Source: Lunularia cruciata (Eukaryota > Streptophyta > Marchantiopsida > Lunulariales > Lunulariaceae). From it: a stretch of DNA of 64,000 nucleotides. How positions within the stretch are numbered: position 1 is the first letter of the stretch; each line of letters starts with the position of its first letter. Both the position numbers and the translations under genes were made by a program. The stretch spans positions 8,992,501 through 9,056,500 of the forward strand of contig OX419761.1 in assembly GCA_948567375.1 (NCBI GenBank), written 5' to 3'. Shown here piece after piece: positions 1-11,050 of this stretch. The notes below the pieces were generated by a model, which was not told the origin of the DNA, made no database searches, and saw only the letters and a program-made list of their open reading frames with translations.

Positions 1-2730
1 ACCAATGAGTTGGGCAGATGATCACTAGTTGGAGAATGGATATGCCATCCCACTACTTTGTACTCCTCATAGCCCACTTCTACTTTGAGATGAACTTATT
101 AAGCTCAAAGGAGACATGATGGATGGTGTCCTACTTTCACCATGATCTACAAAGAGAAGCAGATGGAGATGAACGGTATTACATCAAGTGGGTTCATGAA
201 GGTGATGATTATAACCTAAAGAATGGAAAGGAGAAGATAGTGGTAGTGGACATCCCCATGCCAAGCAAGAGAAGTAGACCCAAATGATGAATTACTCCGG
301 TGTAGCCCTAGAAGATACAAAGACTCAATCCAAAACTGACACCAATAGAAGTGAAGGAATTGACTTTGGAGGAAGAATCAAAAGGAGAAATGTAGTTGAA
401 AAAAGAAGTCTTTGGAGCAGAAGAATTTACACTATAGAGCGAAGAGTCTACTAGTGGCAGTGAAAGAGAGACCAAACTTTAGCAATCGAGAGAAGAAATT
501 GTTGGAGAAGAGGAGCATGAGTTCCATAAGGCGATTGACCGCATGGATGGAGGAGACAAGCTATGTTTGGAATTACCTCTAGACAAGCTAGAAGATGAAT
601 ACATAGGAGAGGGTTCCTTGGGTCTTTCCAAGGGTGGCAAGAACAAAGAGAAGTGCTCAAGTGGTCATCACTAGACCAAGCAAAGTTAAAAACAAAGAAG
701 AGAGCTTGAAGGGCAAGATATTGAAGATATGAAGATTGCATCTTTGGGGTAAGGCACCAGCCAAATAAATGCCTACCAAAGACAAAGACAAAAGAGACAA
801 TGATGAAAGATATGGCCGAGTCGAGTATTTGTCAAAGATCATTTGTCCTTTGTTTGGTGCTTCTATAGTAGAAGAAAGCAAAGTTGAAGAGCCATCATTT
901 GGAAGTGTGAGATGAGTTGGAGGTAGTGAAGAAATGGAGTGAGGAGACCTCAAAGTTGAGGAGTAAGCTCAAGGAGAGAATGAAATCAAATACTTTGGGC
1001 TAAAGCAATTCTTTGGAGTAAAAGCTCAAATGCCTTGCAAGAGAACTTTGTGAAATGAAGCAAAGAATTGAAGGAGCAGAAGGCATTGGTTGAGAACATG
1101 AAACATGAAGTTGCTGATGTATAAGTCAAGTTTGTACACTCAAAGTTGATTGCAATAGTGATGGAGCAAGAGTTAGAATGTTTGAAGAAGATTGCATCTG
1201 AGAAGGACCAAGCTTTGCAATGAGAATTGATAGAACATAATCAAGAGGAAGAATGATTGCAGAGGTTGCTTCAAGGAGTTGAAAGTCAATAAGTCCTGTA
1301 TTCACAAGAGAATGCACAAGAGAATAGAGGGGCACTAAAGGTTGAATTCAAGGATGAGTTGATGATGTATCAAAATGAATTGGAAGTGGAAAATGTAAGG
1401 AGAAGGTAGTTCTAAGTGTGGAGTTGGATGCAATAGGAGCAGTCATGAAGGAGCTAAAAGTGATGCTAAGTATTGAAGCCAAGGGTAAGTTAGAAGAGGT
1501 GAGGCTACACAAGTTGAAGTTGTTGGTGCAAGAAACTCAATGGAGGAAAGTAAAAAAGTTGAACATTTTTTTGATTTTCTTGAGAGATAGAGTAGATAGA
1601 AAGACGTTAGAGGTAGGAAACAATGTTTGTCTTAGATTAGATATTTTTAGATCAGACTTAGACTTTGTAGTGAGATGAAGATGAATACAAAGTCTATTGT
1701 TGTAGAAGTAGGAGTGCATGTGTCCTTGGGTAAGTTACCTAAGACATTAGAAAAGAGTGGGTAGCAAAATAAAGAATTAGATAGATTACCAATGTCTACA
1801 ATTGCAGTTCAGAGTGAATAGATAGAAGAAATAGAAGATGAAGGAGAAGTATTAGAGAGACCCAACAAAGGAGAAGTGATAGAAAGAACATCAAGTTTGG
1901 AAGCCAAAATTGAAGTTGACATTAAATTGGAGTAGAAATAGATTTGAGATTTGCAAAGGTAGATATGAAGAGGTGGTTTATCATTTCAGATTTACAGGTT
2001 GGTAAAGTTGTTGTAGACAGTATTTTAGTTAGTAACTATTGAAGGAAGCGCTTTGCCTATTTAAAGGAACCATTTGCAATGTGTTGTTGTTCAATATTTG
2101 TATTTTTCAAGTTGAGTAGAGCAAAGTGCTATAATTTAGTGCTCATTGTTTCAGCTTAATTTTGAGTATCAATCTTGTGTGTGTGATTGTGAGTGTTTGG
2201 AGAATTTTGAAGTGCAAGTCTGAGTATTGGATGCTGGATTCTACAACTTTGATTTCATTCTATGTGTTTGATCCTAAATGAATAGCAATCAAAGCAATGC
2301 TTTGATAGATCCATGAGGAATTGTAGTGTTGGTAGTATTTTGCATTGGTGAGCAAAGTATAGGGTTGATGCAAAGCAATTGTGATCAAGGAAGTTGTGCC
2401 TTTAGTGGAAGAGTGGAACACAATTCAGAGGTGAGATCATTTTGTAGTGAAGTAGTTGTCTTCACAAGAATCTGAATCATCACAATCAAAGTTGTTCTGG
2501 AATAATTTGATGGTATTGTGATTATGAAATGTTAATTTGTGATGAGACTACAAGTCAGTGCTTGTTACTCCCTTCTAGGTGTGGTTTCTACCTGAGAGAC
2601 TAAAGAGGAACTCAAGAAGAACCAACATGTTATTGTTTACTTTGTATTTGACCATTTCTGACTTGTATCTTTGTGGGAACAAACTTTACTTATTGATTAC
2701 CACAAAAGTGATACTTGTTGGGTTGTCACA
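1..2730 (+). mobile_element. 3' part of a diverged A-type giant LTR
   Basis: This stretch aligns throughout with about 5380-8103 of the intact A LTR. Shared landmarks are the coiled-coil coding remnant, the tail around 2220-2400 (brood of phrases such as the one on 'tgatagatc...ggaattgtagtg') and the terminal GGGTTGTCACA at 2720-2730. The start lies outside the window. It is more diverged than the other A LTRs and full of stops, so it is an older copy or a subfamily. The next base to the right is D3 gag, so this is either a solo LTR or the 3' LTR of an element inserted into D3. The left flank is missing and the choice cannot be made here. Confidence 0.8.
1418..1678 (+). pseudogene. Remnant of LTR-encoded coiled-coil protein
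   Basis: An 86-codon open stretch is homologous to the C-terminal coiled-coil half of the A LTR reading frame. It shares the run LHKLKLLVQET and the later DRKTLEVGNN / LRLD pattern with the copies at 6867-7085 and 43200-43400. The surrounding frame is broken by many stops and shifts, so no protein is expected. Its value is as a distant third lineage of the same LTR reading frame, useful for testing whether that frame evolved under selection. Confidence 0.6.
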
Positions 2731-3098
2731 AATTTGGTCTTCTCCTTCTCAAACTGGTATTCTCTTTATGTGTATTGTTGTTGATGATCTTGTTCATCCA
2801 ACAATCAAGTAAGGTGCTTGATTTTTTATTGCATAGCAATGATAACCTTTGGCATTGCCACCATGGTTACTACTCTATCATACCACCCCAACCTATCTAA
2901 TTTATTAACACATAGATGCAACACATCCGTTGTTCTCCATAAGTTACAACCCAAAGTACTAAGGGTTCCTTGGACAAGGTGATTGTATTCAAAAAATCCT
3001 ACCCAAAGTGTGAGGTGATGAACTATGTGAAATGATGCTTGGGTAATATTTGGACACAAAATCAGAAATAGATTTGGCGGTCCATAAATTTCATCCAT
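2731..3098 (-). pseudogene. D3 gag N-terminus (fragment)
   Basis: The frame opens at 3098 with MDEIYGPPN, matching the gag starts of D1 (MNGIYGPPN) and D2 (MDGTYRPPN). It continues in a recognisable but shifted frame to the motif equivalent to 'YQFEKEK' of D2 at the 2731 edge. In D1 and D2 this protein is the capsid-like gag of a Ty3/gypsy chromovirus. Here only about the first 120 codons remain, with a frameshift near 2826, so it is non-functional. Confidence 0.65.
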
Positions 3099-3339
3099 CC
3101 CATTCCTGCTCTAGTAGGAGAATGGAAGATCACATAGGGACACTTGAGTGTGAGAAACTCCAAATACCTAGCATGAGCTTCAACTTTGGTATTTATAAGG
3201 AACATAAAAGGCTCTTAAGAAGCTTCTCAAGAAGCTTCCTTGAGCCGCTTTCTTGGAGTGCAAGCCAAGTTAATTGAGAAGCTTCTCAAGAAGCTTCCTT
3301 CTAGAAGCCGCCTACTTGGCATGCAAGCTAAGCTAGTTG

Positions 3340-3352
3340 GAAGCTTCTAGAA
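3340..3352. promoter_or_regulatory. Heat-shock-element-like motif in D3 LTR
   Basis: GAAgcTTCtaGAA is three perfect alternating nGAAn units with 2-nt spacing, the consensus for heat-shock factor binding. The homologous position in D1 and D2 holds four units. It lies in the U3 part of the LTR, upstream of a TATTTATA on the D minus strand. That it responds to heat is inferred from the motif alone. Confidence 0.5.
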
Positions 3353-3486
3353 ACTACCTACTTGGAGTGCAAGCTAAGCTAGCCAAGAAGCTTCCTAGAT
3401 ACTTCTAGAATATTCTAAGCTAATTTGGCTTATTCACTACTTTGTTAATCCTAACTAACTTCATTGCTAAACTCCATATTGTTACA

Positions 3487-4342
3487 TATTTCATGTTGGA
3501 CCTTTTCCACCAAGATTAGGAGGGAGGAGATCTAAGACCAAGGAGTTTTGTGGAGTGAAAGGACTTGCAAAAAGACATGAGTGTAGTGGAGTAACATCAA
3601 TTTTGGAGACTTTAGTGAAAGATCTTGGAGAGTGTCTTAGTACAACTATAGAGAAACTACCACTTTCATCAATCAGTTCTCAAGATTAGTGATGGAGATA
3701 ATCTTTCAACTTATGGATAAACCATCTATGAGAGTTTAATAATATGCACCCTAGGATTTTATCTTGCTATAAAAATCTTGGAACAACCTGAACCTTTTGT
3801 GTTCCCTAGGATGGATTACTCTAAAATAGTGTTAATCATATATATATATATATACTCTATTAGTTATAAAGTGAGTGGAAAGAAACTAAAAAAAGATTGA
3901 GAGAAAAGAGAAAGATAGTGAGTGGCTAAGATGGGGAAATTTTTGGTTTTTCTTTGGCAAGGATGGAAAAGATGTGGAGGCCTTTGTGAGAGACTTCAAG
4001 AGAGCTTTCATAAGAAACAATGAGAGAAGGAAGAATGAGTGGGTCTCACTATTGCCAAATTTCTTTCAGGATATAGCCTTACATGGTATGAGTTAAAATA
4101 CCAAGAAAGAGAGAGAGTAGATATGGGTAAGAAAAGTCTTGGGAGAGTTTGACTTGAGCATTCATTGAGAACTTTCTTCCAGATGAGAATTATGAGAGAT
4201 TGATGAGTGAGGTTACCTTCCTCAAACAAGGAGATGGAGAGAAAGTAAGAGTCTGTAAAAAGAGTGGAAAAGTTACAATCCAAGTTTCTCATAGTGTTGA
4301 GGAAGAGTGGGGATGCTGTAGAGACTACTATGTTTGGTATAG
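3487..4342 (+). pseudogene. Element B, piece 1: leader and gag start
   Basis: The sequence is collinear with C from about 36060 to 36890, with many substitutions and indels. It holds the end of the upstream zinc-knuckle ORF (3490-3720), a leader with a (TA)8 tract, the gag start codon at 3931 and gag down to 4342. Gag is frameshifted early: after MGK the frame is lost, although the DNA still matches 'MGKLPVFFGKDGEDVEAFVR' of C. Element A interrupts it at 4343, and gag resumes at 50040 after a duplicated TATAG. B is the oldest host layer of the nest. Confidence 0.85.
3839..3854. repeat. (TA)8 microsatellite
   Basis: A pure TA run lies in the leader of element B. The same place in C (36420) has only GTATATAC, so the tract expanded after B inserted. 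Confidence 0.9.
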
Positions 4343-4728
4343 TGTGGTACCCACATTTTTTGTTTTTTTCAAAATGGAGAAGAAGAAGCATATAGAGAAG
4401 TTGGATTGTGCATGTATGGCCAAAGAAGGCAAAGAAAAGAGTCTTTGGGATGAAACTCAAGCTAACGTGGCTTTGGGTCATAAGGCAAAATACTCAGACT
4501 TGCCTAGTCAGCATACAACCCAAAGTAAGAAGTCTTCATATCGGGGGGAGCTCAACCCAAGGCAAAGACAATGTAACAACCTTTCTTTGGGGCGAGAAAT
4601 TCAAGAAGGGACCGTTAAAAAACCGGCGGCTATACACGTGAAGTACACTTTACTATGACGGGCACATGCAAGAGGTGTGATTTCTTGATAGAAACTCAAA
4701 TTGAAGAGAGACAAAGAAGGCACGACTC

Positions 4729-4736
4729 TATAAAAA
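4729..4736 (+). promoter_or_regulatory. TATA box of A LTR
   Basis: TATAAAAA is preserved in the 3' LTR (33270-33277) and in the solo LTR (reverse strand, about 22826-22833). It lies 20-30 bp before the ATG of the LTR reading frame. The transcript would therefore start at or just after that ATG unless initiation is loose, which leaves the true start codon open. Confidence 0.6.
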
Positions 4737-4755
4737 TCAAGCTAACGACAAAGCA

Positions 4756-7307
4756 ATGTCAAGAAATTTTCCTTTGCCATTGAGAAGTCATCTTGTAGGA
4801 GATCGTGGGAAGGGAAATAGAGTTGAAGACGCACTAGTGTGTAGAGGAGAATTCAAGAGAGTTAAACCAAGAGACAGTGAGGAAGCAGGAAAGATGGGAG
4901 GAGGAAAGAAGAACTCTGAATTTGTAGTGAGAAATCATGCAATTTGGAGGTTAGATGTGATCGAAAGAATCAAAGTCTTGAGCAAATTCCGGATCACATT
5001 CTTGGTGTGGAACTGGAATATAAGTTTTCCAGGTTTCATGACCAAGATAATCAAGAGTAAGTGTCTCAATGGCCCCAAGGAAGAGGGGAGAAGAGGAAAT
5101 CCGGCTCGCTGGACAGAGTCAGATTGGAGATTGGTGCTTGGAAGAGAGGCAGGTGCGGAGCAGGGTGCTACATTCTTGGGTACGGGAGAGGTAGCCAAAG
5201 AAACCCAAGAAGTGAGGGATGCCTTCTCTTTGAAGAGAACAAAGAATGGGTATAAGGTTGAGAGTTACAAAGATCCAGTGAAGAGAGGGATCATGAGTGC
5301 TCTCATGGCAATCCTAAGCCGGAAAGAACGACTTATGTGATGAAACACCAAGCGATGTTCTTCCATAACATGTTTGCAAGGGAACCTATCAACTGGGCGA
5401 GGTGCTTCAGGCAGATGGTGTGGAGTTTGCGGGATAAGTCGCCTCCACACTACATTGTGCCGTTTGTAGCACATTTCTACCTCGGTTGAATTTGCTCAAT
5501 TTGGTAGAGTGCATCAGAATGGTGTCTTACTTTCATCCCAACTTGAGAAGAGAAGTTGACGCGGAGGAGCAATAATATATTCTTCAAATCCAAAGCACTG
5601 ATGAGTACTACGCGTAGACGGTCAAGAGTGCAAAGGTAGAAGTGAGTACTCCAAAGTCAAAGAAGTGGAGTTGACAAGAAGAAGGCAAAGATGTAGAAAG
5701 ACAAGATTAGGAGAGGAAACCCGAGGAAAGGCATAATGGTGATTGCATCATCAGAGGAAGACTCAGAAGGCAAAGCCGCGTGCAAGTCCAAATATTCGGA
5801 ACACAATGAGGAACCAGAGCTCACGCTACAAAGTGGGGATATGAGTTGCAATAGTGATGAAGGTGGGGAGCTGATGTCGGTACCTACTACAAAAGAAGAA
5901 GAAGTTTGGGTGGAGCTCGAGGAAGAAAATAACGCAAAGTTGGAGGACGAGGTACCTGAGCCGGAGGAGAAGAAGATTACAATTCAAAGGGGAGTTTGGT
6001 CAAGACGCAAGGCAAAGTGTGAAGCAGGTCCAAGCAAGGCAAGGGAAGAGGAGAATGCTAGCTCAAGAAGTGAAGCGTCTATTCCGATACAACGATTGCA
6101 GCAAAGAAGGTGAGTATTGGGTGAAGAAGAGGTAAAGAAGGAGATCACTCTACATGTGGAAGTAGGTGCGAGTGATGGAGTGGAATACTTGCAAGAAATT
6201 GTGTGCCCAATGTTAGTGAAGCTAGAGCACAAGAAGAAAGAGATGCAGTCGACATGGCCGGAGGTGAAGACTGTGTTGCAGGTTTTGGCAAAACTAGAAG
6301 AAGAGAACTCGGAGTTGAAGAGGAGTATAATCCAAGGCAAGGAGGAAAGGGAAGTACTGCAAGGAGATGTAGTAGTGCAATGTCAAGTTATTGAGAACTT
6401 GAAGAGAGAAGTGATGTATCAAGAAGAACTTGTGAAGAAGAGTGACATAGCAAGGGAGAGACAAGTAGCGGAGTATGAAATCTTGAAGCAGTAGTTTGTT
6501 GATTCAAGACTAGAAATTATCCATGTTATGGCAAGGGTAGCAGAGAAGGAACAAGAGCTCAATAGAGTGATGGAGAGTGTAGAAGAGAAGAAGCAACTGC
6601 GGCAAAGGGAGTTGACAGTGAGATATAGGGAAGAAGAGAGATTTCAAGAGTTACTTTGTAATCAGGAGGAGAAGATTGTGCAGAAGGAGAAGGAGAAGGA
6701 AATTGTGAAAGCCGAGTTTGAGGCAAAGTTTGCAATGTACAGGGAAGATTGGCTTGTAGATCAGGAGCGTGAAAGGAAGATGAGATTGGAGCCATTGAAG
6801 GAGATCATAATCAGGATGAATGCGATGTTGAGTACAGAGGCTAGTGTTTGTATTGAAGAGATGTGATTGCACGAGTTGAAATTGTTGGTGCAGGAGATGA
6901 GGAGGAGACATGCAAAGGATACAGACTTGAATGCTTTGTTAATTTGTCTCAAAACTCGGGTTAATAGGAAGATATTGGAAGTGGAAGACAATATCACGAT
7001 TAGATTAGATCTAGTGAAGATAGAGATAGATAAACTTTGGAAAGACGTTAGAGCCAAACCCAAAGTAGATGAAGTAGGAGTGTAGATGTCTTTGGAGTTA
7101 CCATTGGAGACATTAGAGAAGAGTGGGTTAGCAGATAAGGAGTTAGATAGATTACCCACTAGTGAAATGTCAGATTAGGAAAGAGAACTGTTAGATCTGG
7201 TAGAAGATGTAGGAGTTATGAAACCCAAGGACAGAGTACTAGGAAGTACAATTACTTTGGGTTCGGGTTTGAAAGCCAAAGAAGAAGTAGACATCAGATC
7301 GGATTAG
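4756..7307 (+). pseudogene. LTR-encoded coiled-coil protein, 5' LTR copy
   Basis: A reading frame of about 850 codons fills the LTR. The first part (4756-5340, from MSRNFPLPLRSHL) is a globular region with few charged runs. It holds conserved phrases such as RNHAIWRLDVI, ESDWRLVLGRE and NGYKVESYKDP, and I recognise no domain. The middle (5736-6113) is acidic and Ser/Glu-rich, ending in a basic patch, and looks disordered. From about 6117 to 7085 it is a long Glu/Lys/Arg/Leu coiled coil. The frame is closed by TAG at 7305. This copy has frameshifts near 5340 and 5700 and several stops (for example at 6492, 6864 and 7083). The same frame recurs in the solo LTR (20237-22800) and in the 3' LTR, where 294 codons remain open. 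I do not recognise the family. It could be an accessory or structural protein of the element. Confidence 0.7.
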
Positions 7308-8110
7308 TAACTGATTTGAGATTTGAATAAGCAGATATGAAGAGGTGCATTGTCATTTCGGATCTACAGGTTTGTAGGGTCATTAGGAAGAAGTACATTA
7401 GGAGGATAATTGTCGTTTGCTTCACCATTTTAGAAAGGCATTCATAGGGAATTGTTGTTCAGTGCTCATTATTTATGAGAATAGATAAAGCAAAGTGTTG
7501 TGAAGCAGTGCTCGTTGCTTAAGCTTGATTCCGAGTATCAACTTTGTGTTTGTGTTTGGGAGTGTGTGAAGAATTTCAAAGTGCAAGTCAGAGTGCTTGT
7601 TGGATGTTGGATTCCGTAGTCTTGATCTTTACTCTGTGTGTTTGATCCTGAGTGAAGTGCAATCGGAGCAATGCCTTGATAGATCTGAGAGGAATTGTAG
7701 TGTTGGTAGTATTCTGCATTTGTGAGTGCTGCGTAGTGTTGATGTGAAGCAATTTTGATCAAGGAAGTTGTGCCTTCAGTGGAGGGGTAGAACACAATTC
7801 TGAGGTGAAGTTGTTTTGCAGTGAAGTGTTGTTTTTGGGAGAGCCTAAATCATCACAATCAAGATTGTTTGGAAAGAATTGATGGAGTTGTGATTAAGGA
7901 GTGCTAATTTGTGACAAGACTACGAGTTAGTGCTTGTTACTCTCTTCTAGGTGTGGTTTCTACCTGAGAGATTAAAGACGCAACCAAGAAGAACTGCAAT
8001 TGTACTTTGACTTTGTATTTGACCAATTTTGACTAGTATCTCTATGGGAACAAACTTTACTTACCCGATTACTACAAAAGTGATATTTTTCTGGGTTGTC
8101 ACATGATTTT

Positions 8111-8128
8111 TGGTGCCACTGCCGGGGA
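8111..8128 (+). other. A primer-binding site (tRNA-Asp type)
   Basis: TGGTGCCACTGCCGGGGA matches the complement of the plant tRNA-Asp 3' end (TGGCGCCGTTGCCGGGGA, from memory) at 15 of 18 positions. It starts seven bases after the 5' LTR, where minus-strand DNA synthesis would be primed. Confidence 0.85.
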
Positions 8129-8191
8129 TACAAATCTTGGAAGTGGAAGAATACAAAGCCAAATTTGAAACTGGGTATCAAAGCAATGTGA

Positions 8192-10051
8192 ATGTCTGCA
8201 TCGAGAGAACAACGGGAAGAGAGAGTTTGAAGACGAGCATTGCAGCATGAAGAAGATGAACGTCTGAAAGTCCCATCCACTTTTGAGAAAGTCAAACGAG
8301 AGGCATTGGACTTTCAACTCCTTCATGAAGTGCAAGAAGCCCTACCAGAACTTGACCACAAGAAACACAAAGGTGGTTGGCAAGGCTACTTCGCATCCCC
8401 TTCTTTGTCCAAAAAGAAGAAAGACTTGAGTGGCCAAACATATGCATTACGGCCCAGTACACCAACTTCTCCTAGAGCTGTAAAGGAAGTCACGTCCTTA
8501 AAGAACTTTGTTTGGAAGAAGACAGCACGGACACTCACGGAAGAAGAGTGTCAACATCTTTTACAAATAATTCCTTGGTTGTCCTGAAGGAATTTTGAAG
8601 AATACATCAAAGGTGTTGATCCTGAATCTTCCAACCAAGTTCAAGTTGACAACCTCACATCAGAAATTGTCAAAGAAGACCCTACCTTGAATTTGACAAA
8701 TTGGAATCCCTTGGCCGACAACACGGCGTCAATTCCAGCCAATTCCTTGGTTCCGTCAAGTTCAACTCTACTCCAACCAATCCCAATGCATCGAATGATG
8801 ACTTTGTTGCCTGTCACCCGACACGCCTATCAAAAGTATAAGGGGACAGAACAAGATGAAGATCCCAATGAATTCATCAAAGAATTTGAAGTCATCTCCT
8901 TTGCTAACAAGGAGCATGACTTGGCGGATCAATTGCAAATTTTCCAAGTTTGCTCCAAAAGAAAGCTCGGAGCTGGTACACCCATGTGACTCAGAAGGGG
9001 TTTGTACCGGCAGATTGGGCGGACTTGAGAAACAACTTCCTGGAACAATTCTAGGAGGTTGACTACAACACGAGTGTCTTTGCGGCACTCAAGGATTTAG
9101 ACAAAGGCAAGAAGGAGAAGTTGAGAGACTACTCTGAGTGGTTCATGGCACTCTTGAACCAAGTTCCAAAGCAATCGGGGATGGTAAGTTACTCCGATGC
9201 CCAAGCCATTACCTGGTTCCTGGGAGGACTTTCACCAAAGATTCAAATCTTTGCAAGGGAGAGGAATATAACTTCCTTTGACAAGGTATTCAAACATGTT
9301 GCCCATTATGAGGCGGCCCACTCTCACTCTACCGGCAACCGGAGAAATTGTGAGAAGAAAGGCAAGAAGCCCAAAAGGAGAGCTTCATGCAATACATCCC
9401 CTTCCTCGGAGGAATCCTCCACGTCTTTGAGCTCTTCTTCGGAATCCAAAGAAGAATCAAAGCCAAGACAAGTAAGAAGACGTGGGGGTAAGAAACCATT
9501 GACTCCTCTAGCAAAGAGTGTACATAAGGCGGATACCAAGCTGGATGCCCTCATCAAGGATTTTTTGGATTTTAAGATCCAGATGATTGGGGCTAAGGAC
9601 AGAAGGAAGGCCCCAGCATTTGGCAGATCAAATGTATGGTGCACCGCATGTGGCAAGTCGGGCCATGCAAATATGGAATGCAATACTCATAATGCATTCC
9701 TGGTGCAGCAGATTGATTGGGTTTTGGGATGGAACCAAGACGAGGAATAAGAGGCTATGTACCAAACGCAAGAGGTACAGCCTCAAGCAAGCACATTGTT
9801 TCAAGGTCCAAGGTTTGGACCAGGGGAGTATAACCCCAATGCTCCTCCATGAAGACCACTAATGAGCAACCAAAATTGACCTCGATGCTTATTACAAATT
9901 GTGGCTCGATGGGACATTGGTCTCCAAACTGTCCGGAGCCAAGAGGGCAAATCAGGTACGTTCTCTTGTGCAAAAATTGCAAAGGATCGGGCCATACAGG
10001 CAACCAATGCCCTCACCCACCGAACCTGAAGCCGCCTATAAAATATGTATA
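8192..10051 (+). pseudogene. A gag with three zinc knuckles
   Basis: The start is taken at the ATG at 8192 (MSASREQREE), just after the PBS. A TGA follows 12 codons later, where CGA is likely ancestral. The N-terminal and capsid-like part spans 8240-9300 (for example the RHAYQKYKGTEQDEDPNEFI region). A Ser/Lys/Arg-rich linker follows (9340-9520), then nucleocapsid knuckles at 9640-9681 (CTACGKSGHANMEC, intact CX2CX4HX4C), 9891-9932 (first Cys replaced by Ile) and 9969-10010 (CKNCKGSGHTGNQC, intact). The reading frame changes at least twice (8989-9121, 9750-9849). Gag would package element RNA, but this copy cannot be translated whole. Confidence 0.8.
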
Positions 10052-10956
10052 GACCCCCGCTGAGCGTGCAACAATTCAGGCAAAGGGAGATACTAATGTA
10101 AATTGCATCACGCTTGAGGAGGAGAGACCTTAGGAAGGGAGTCCGGCCTCAAAAGGGGAATGGTCAGACCTTGAAATTTTGAAGGTTGAGACACGTGCAA
10201 GTAAGAAGAAGCGTGATCCCAAAGAATTGAGTACGACCTTGTCGTCTTCTAGAAAGGTGAAGAGACTGCGCCCAAAGGCAATTCTTTCTGCCAAGGAGGA
10301 TAAGATCCTCTCAAAAGCCAAAGCTAAAGCCTTGCAGAAAGAACTTAAGGAGGCACTACTCAGAATCTGGGAACTGAGTTTGGAGGAGGAGACGAAGACC
10401 AGTTTTTCCGGTAGACATCCGATCCAAAGTAAAGGGTCTGATCCAAGCCAAGGTGGGCCAACCCAAGGAACCTTGGTTTAAGGCCACTAGCAATCCCGTC
10501 ACCATTTTGAAATGTCACGAAGTCAAAATGGAACATGGAGAGACTTTGAACCCGAAGCCAAAGCCGAAGACGGTCAAATTGGGAGGGGTACCCCAATACA
10601 ATATTGTAGTGGATTTGGCATCCACAAATGCCAATGTTACATTCAAGCAATTGTAGGAAGACAACAAGCTATACAAGAAGCAGCTGAATTCAGCCCTTAA
10701 GAAGGTGAGGTCGATGTTAAAGGACATACCCGCTATCTATCATATTGAACAAGAAGATCTGGGATCTCTCGAGGTTGACATGGAGATTGTAGGATGCATG
10801 ATCACATTGATACACATTGATTTGGGGTCCAATGTGGATGTCATGACCAAGGATACTGCAAATCAACTGGGGTATCATACGTTTGAGCCAACACCCGAGT
10901 GTTGAAATTTGCAGACCAAACCAGGAGACGGCCTTGGAGCATGCTGTCAAACATAA
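10052..10956 (+). pseudogene. A gag-pro linker and first half of protease
   Basis: A Lys/Glu-rich linker (10179-10481) leads to the retropepsin start at 10705-10956. The catalytic Asp is at 10819-10821 in the context DLGSNVDVM, where D(S/T)GS is usual. The domain breaks off at 10956, where F inserted. The matching end, LLIGRP, is at 28933-28950, after E1. By comparison with related proteases about 35 residues are missing between the two halves, so part of A was deleted here (see the F/E1 junction). Confidence 0.7.
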
Positions 10957-11050
10957 TGTAATACCAAGGGTTAGCCATATGATCTAGATGTGAAATTCAG
11001 TTTGGTAACTTCTAGAATGATGTGATACATGATGGTCAAATAAGATCAGA
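10957..11050 (+). repeat. F 5' LTR remnant (94 bp)
   Basis: It matches the first 94 bp of the 3' LTR (15104 onward) up to GATCAGAT, then jumps directly into gag. The rest of the LTR, the PBS and the gag start have been deleted, so this copy has no promoter downstream of its remnant. Confidence 0.85.

Larger units (their letters stand above)
2731..3486 (-). mobile_element. D3: 5' fragment of D-family chromovirus
   Basis: Reading on the minus strand, a D LTR starts at 3486 (TGTAACAATATGG). It runs through the GAAGCTTC-rich region to about 3113, and then the start of gag follows down to 2731. The LTR end and most of the PBS are lost: CTGCTCT, part of the reverse complement of TGGTATCAGAGC, is followed directly by LTR sequence. 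Gag runs straight into the end of the A-type LTR at 2730, so that LTR probably inserted into D3. D3 itself lies in the leader of element B, which resumes at 3487. Confidence 0.75.
4343..8103 (+). repeat. A 5' LTR (3761 bp)
   Basis: Both ends are set by comparison with the 3' LTR (32886 onward) and the solo LTR at 19444-23215, and the PBS follows seven bases after the end. At 3.76 kb it is exceptionally long for a plant LTR. Most of the length is a reading frame (4756-7307) beginning just after a TATA box. The remaining 0.8 kb (7308-8103) is non-coding and should hold the R/U5 parts and the poly(A) signals. Confidence 0.93.

Noticed and set aside
4635-4640. G-box CACGTG in the A 5' LTR
   Set aside because: The matching position in the 3' LTR reads ATACGTGT, so the motif is not conserved and is probably chance.
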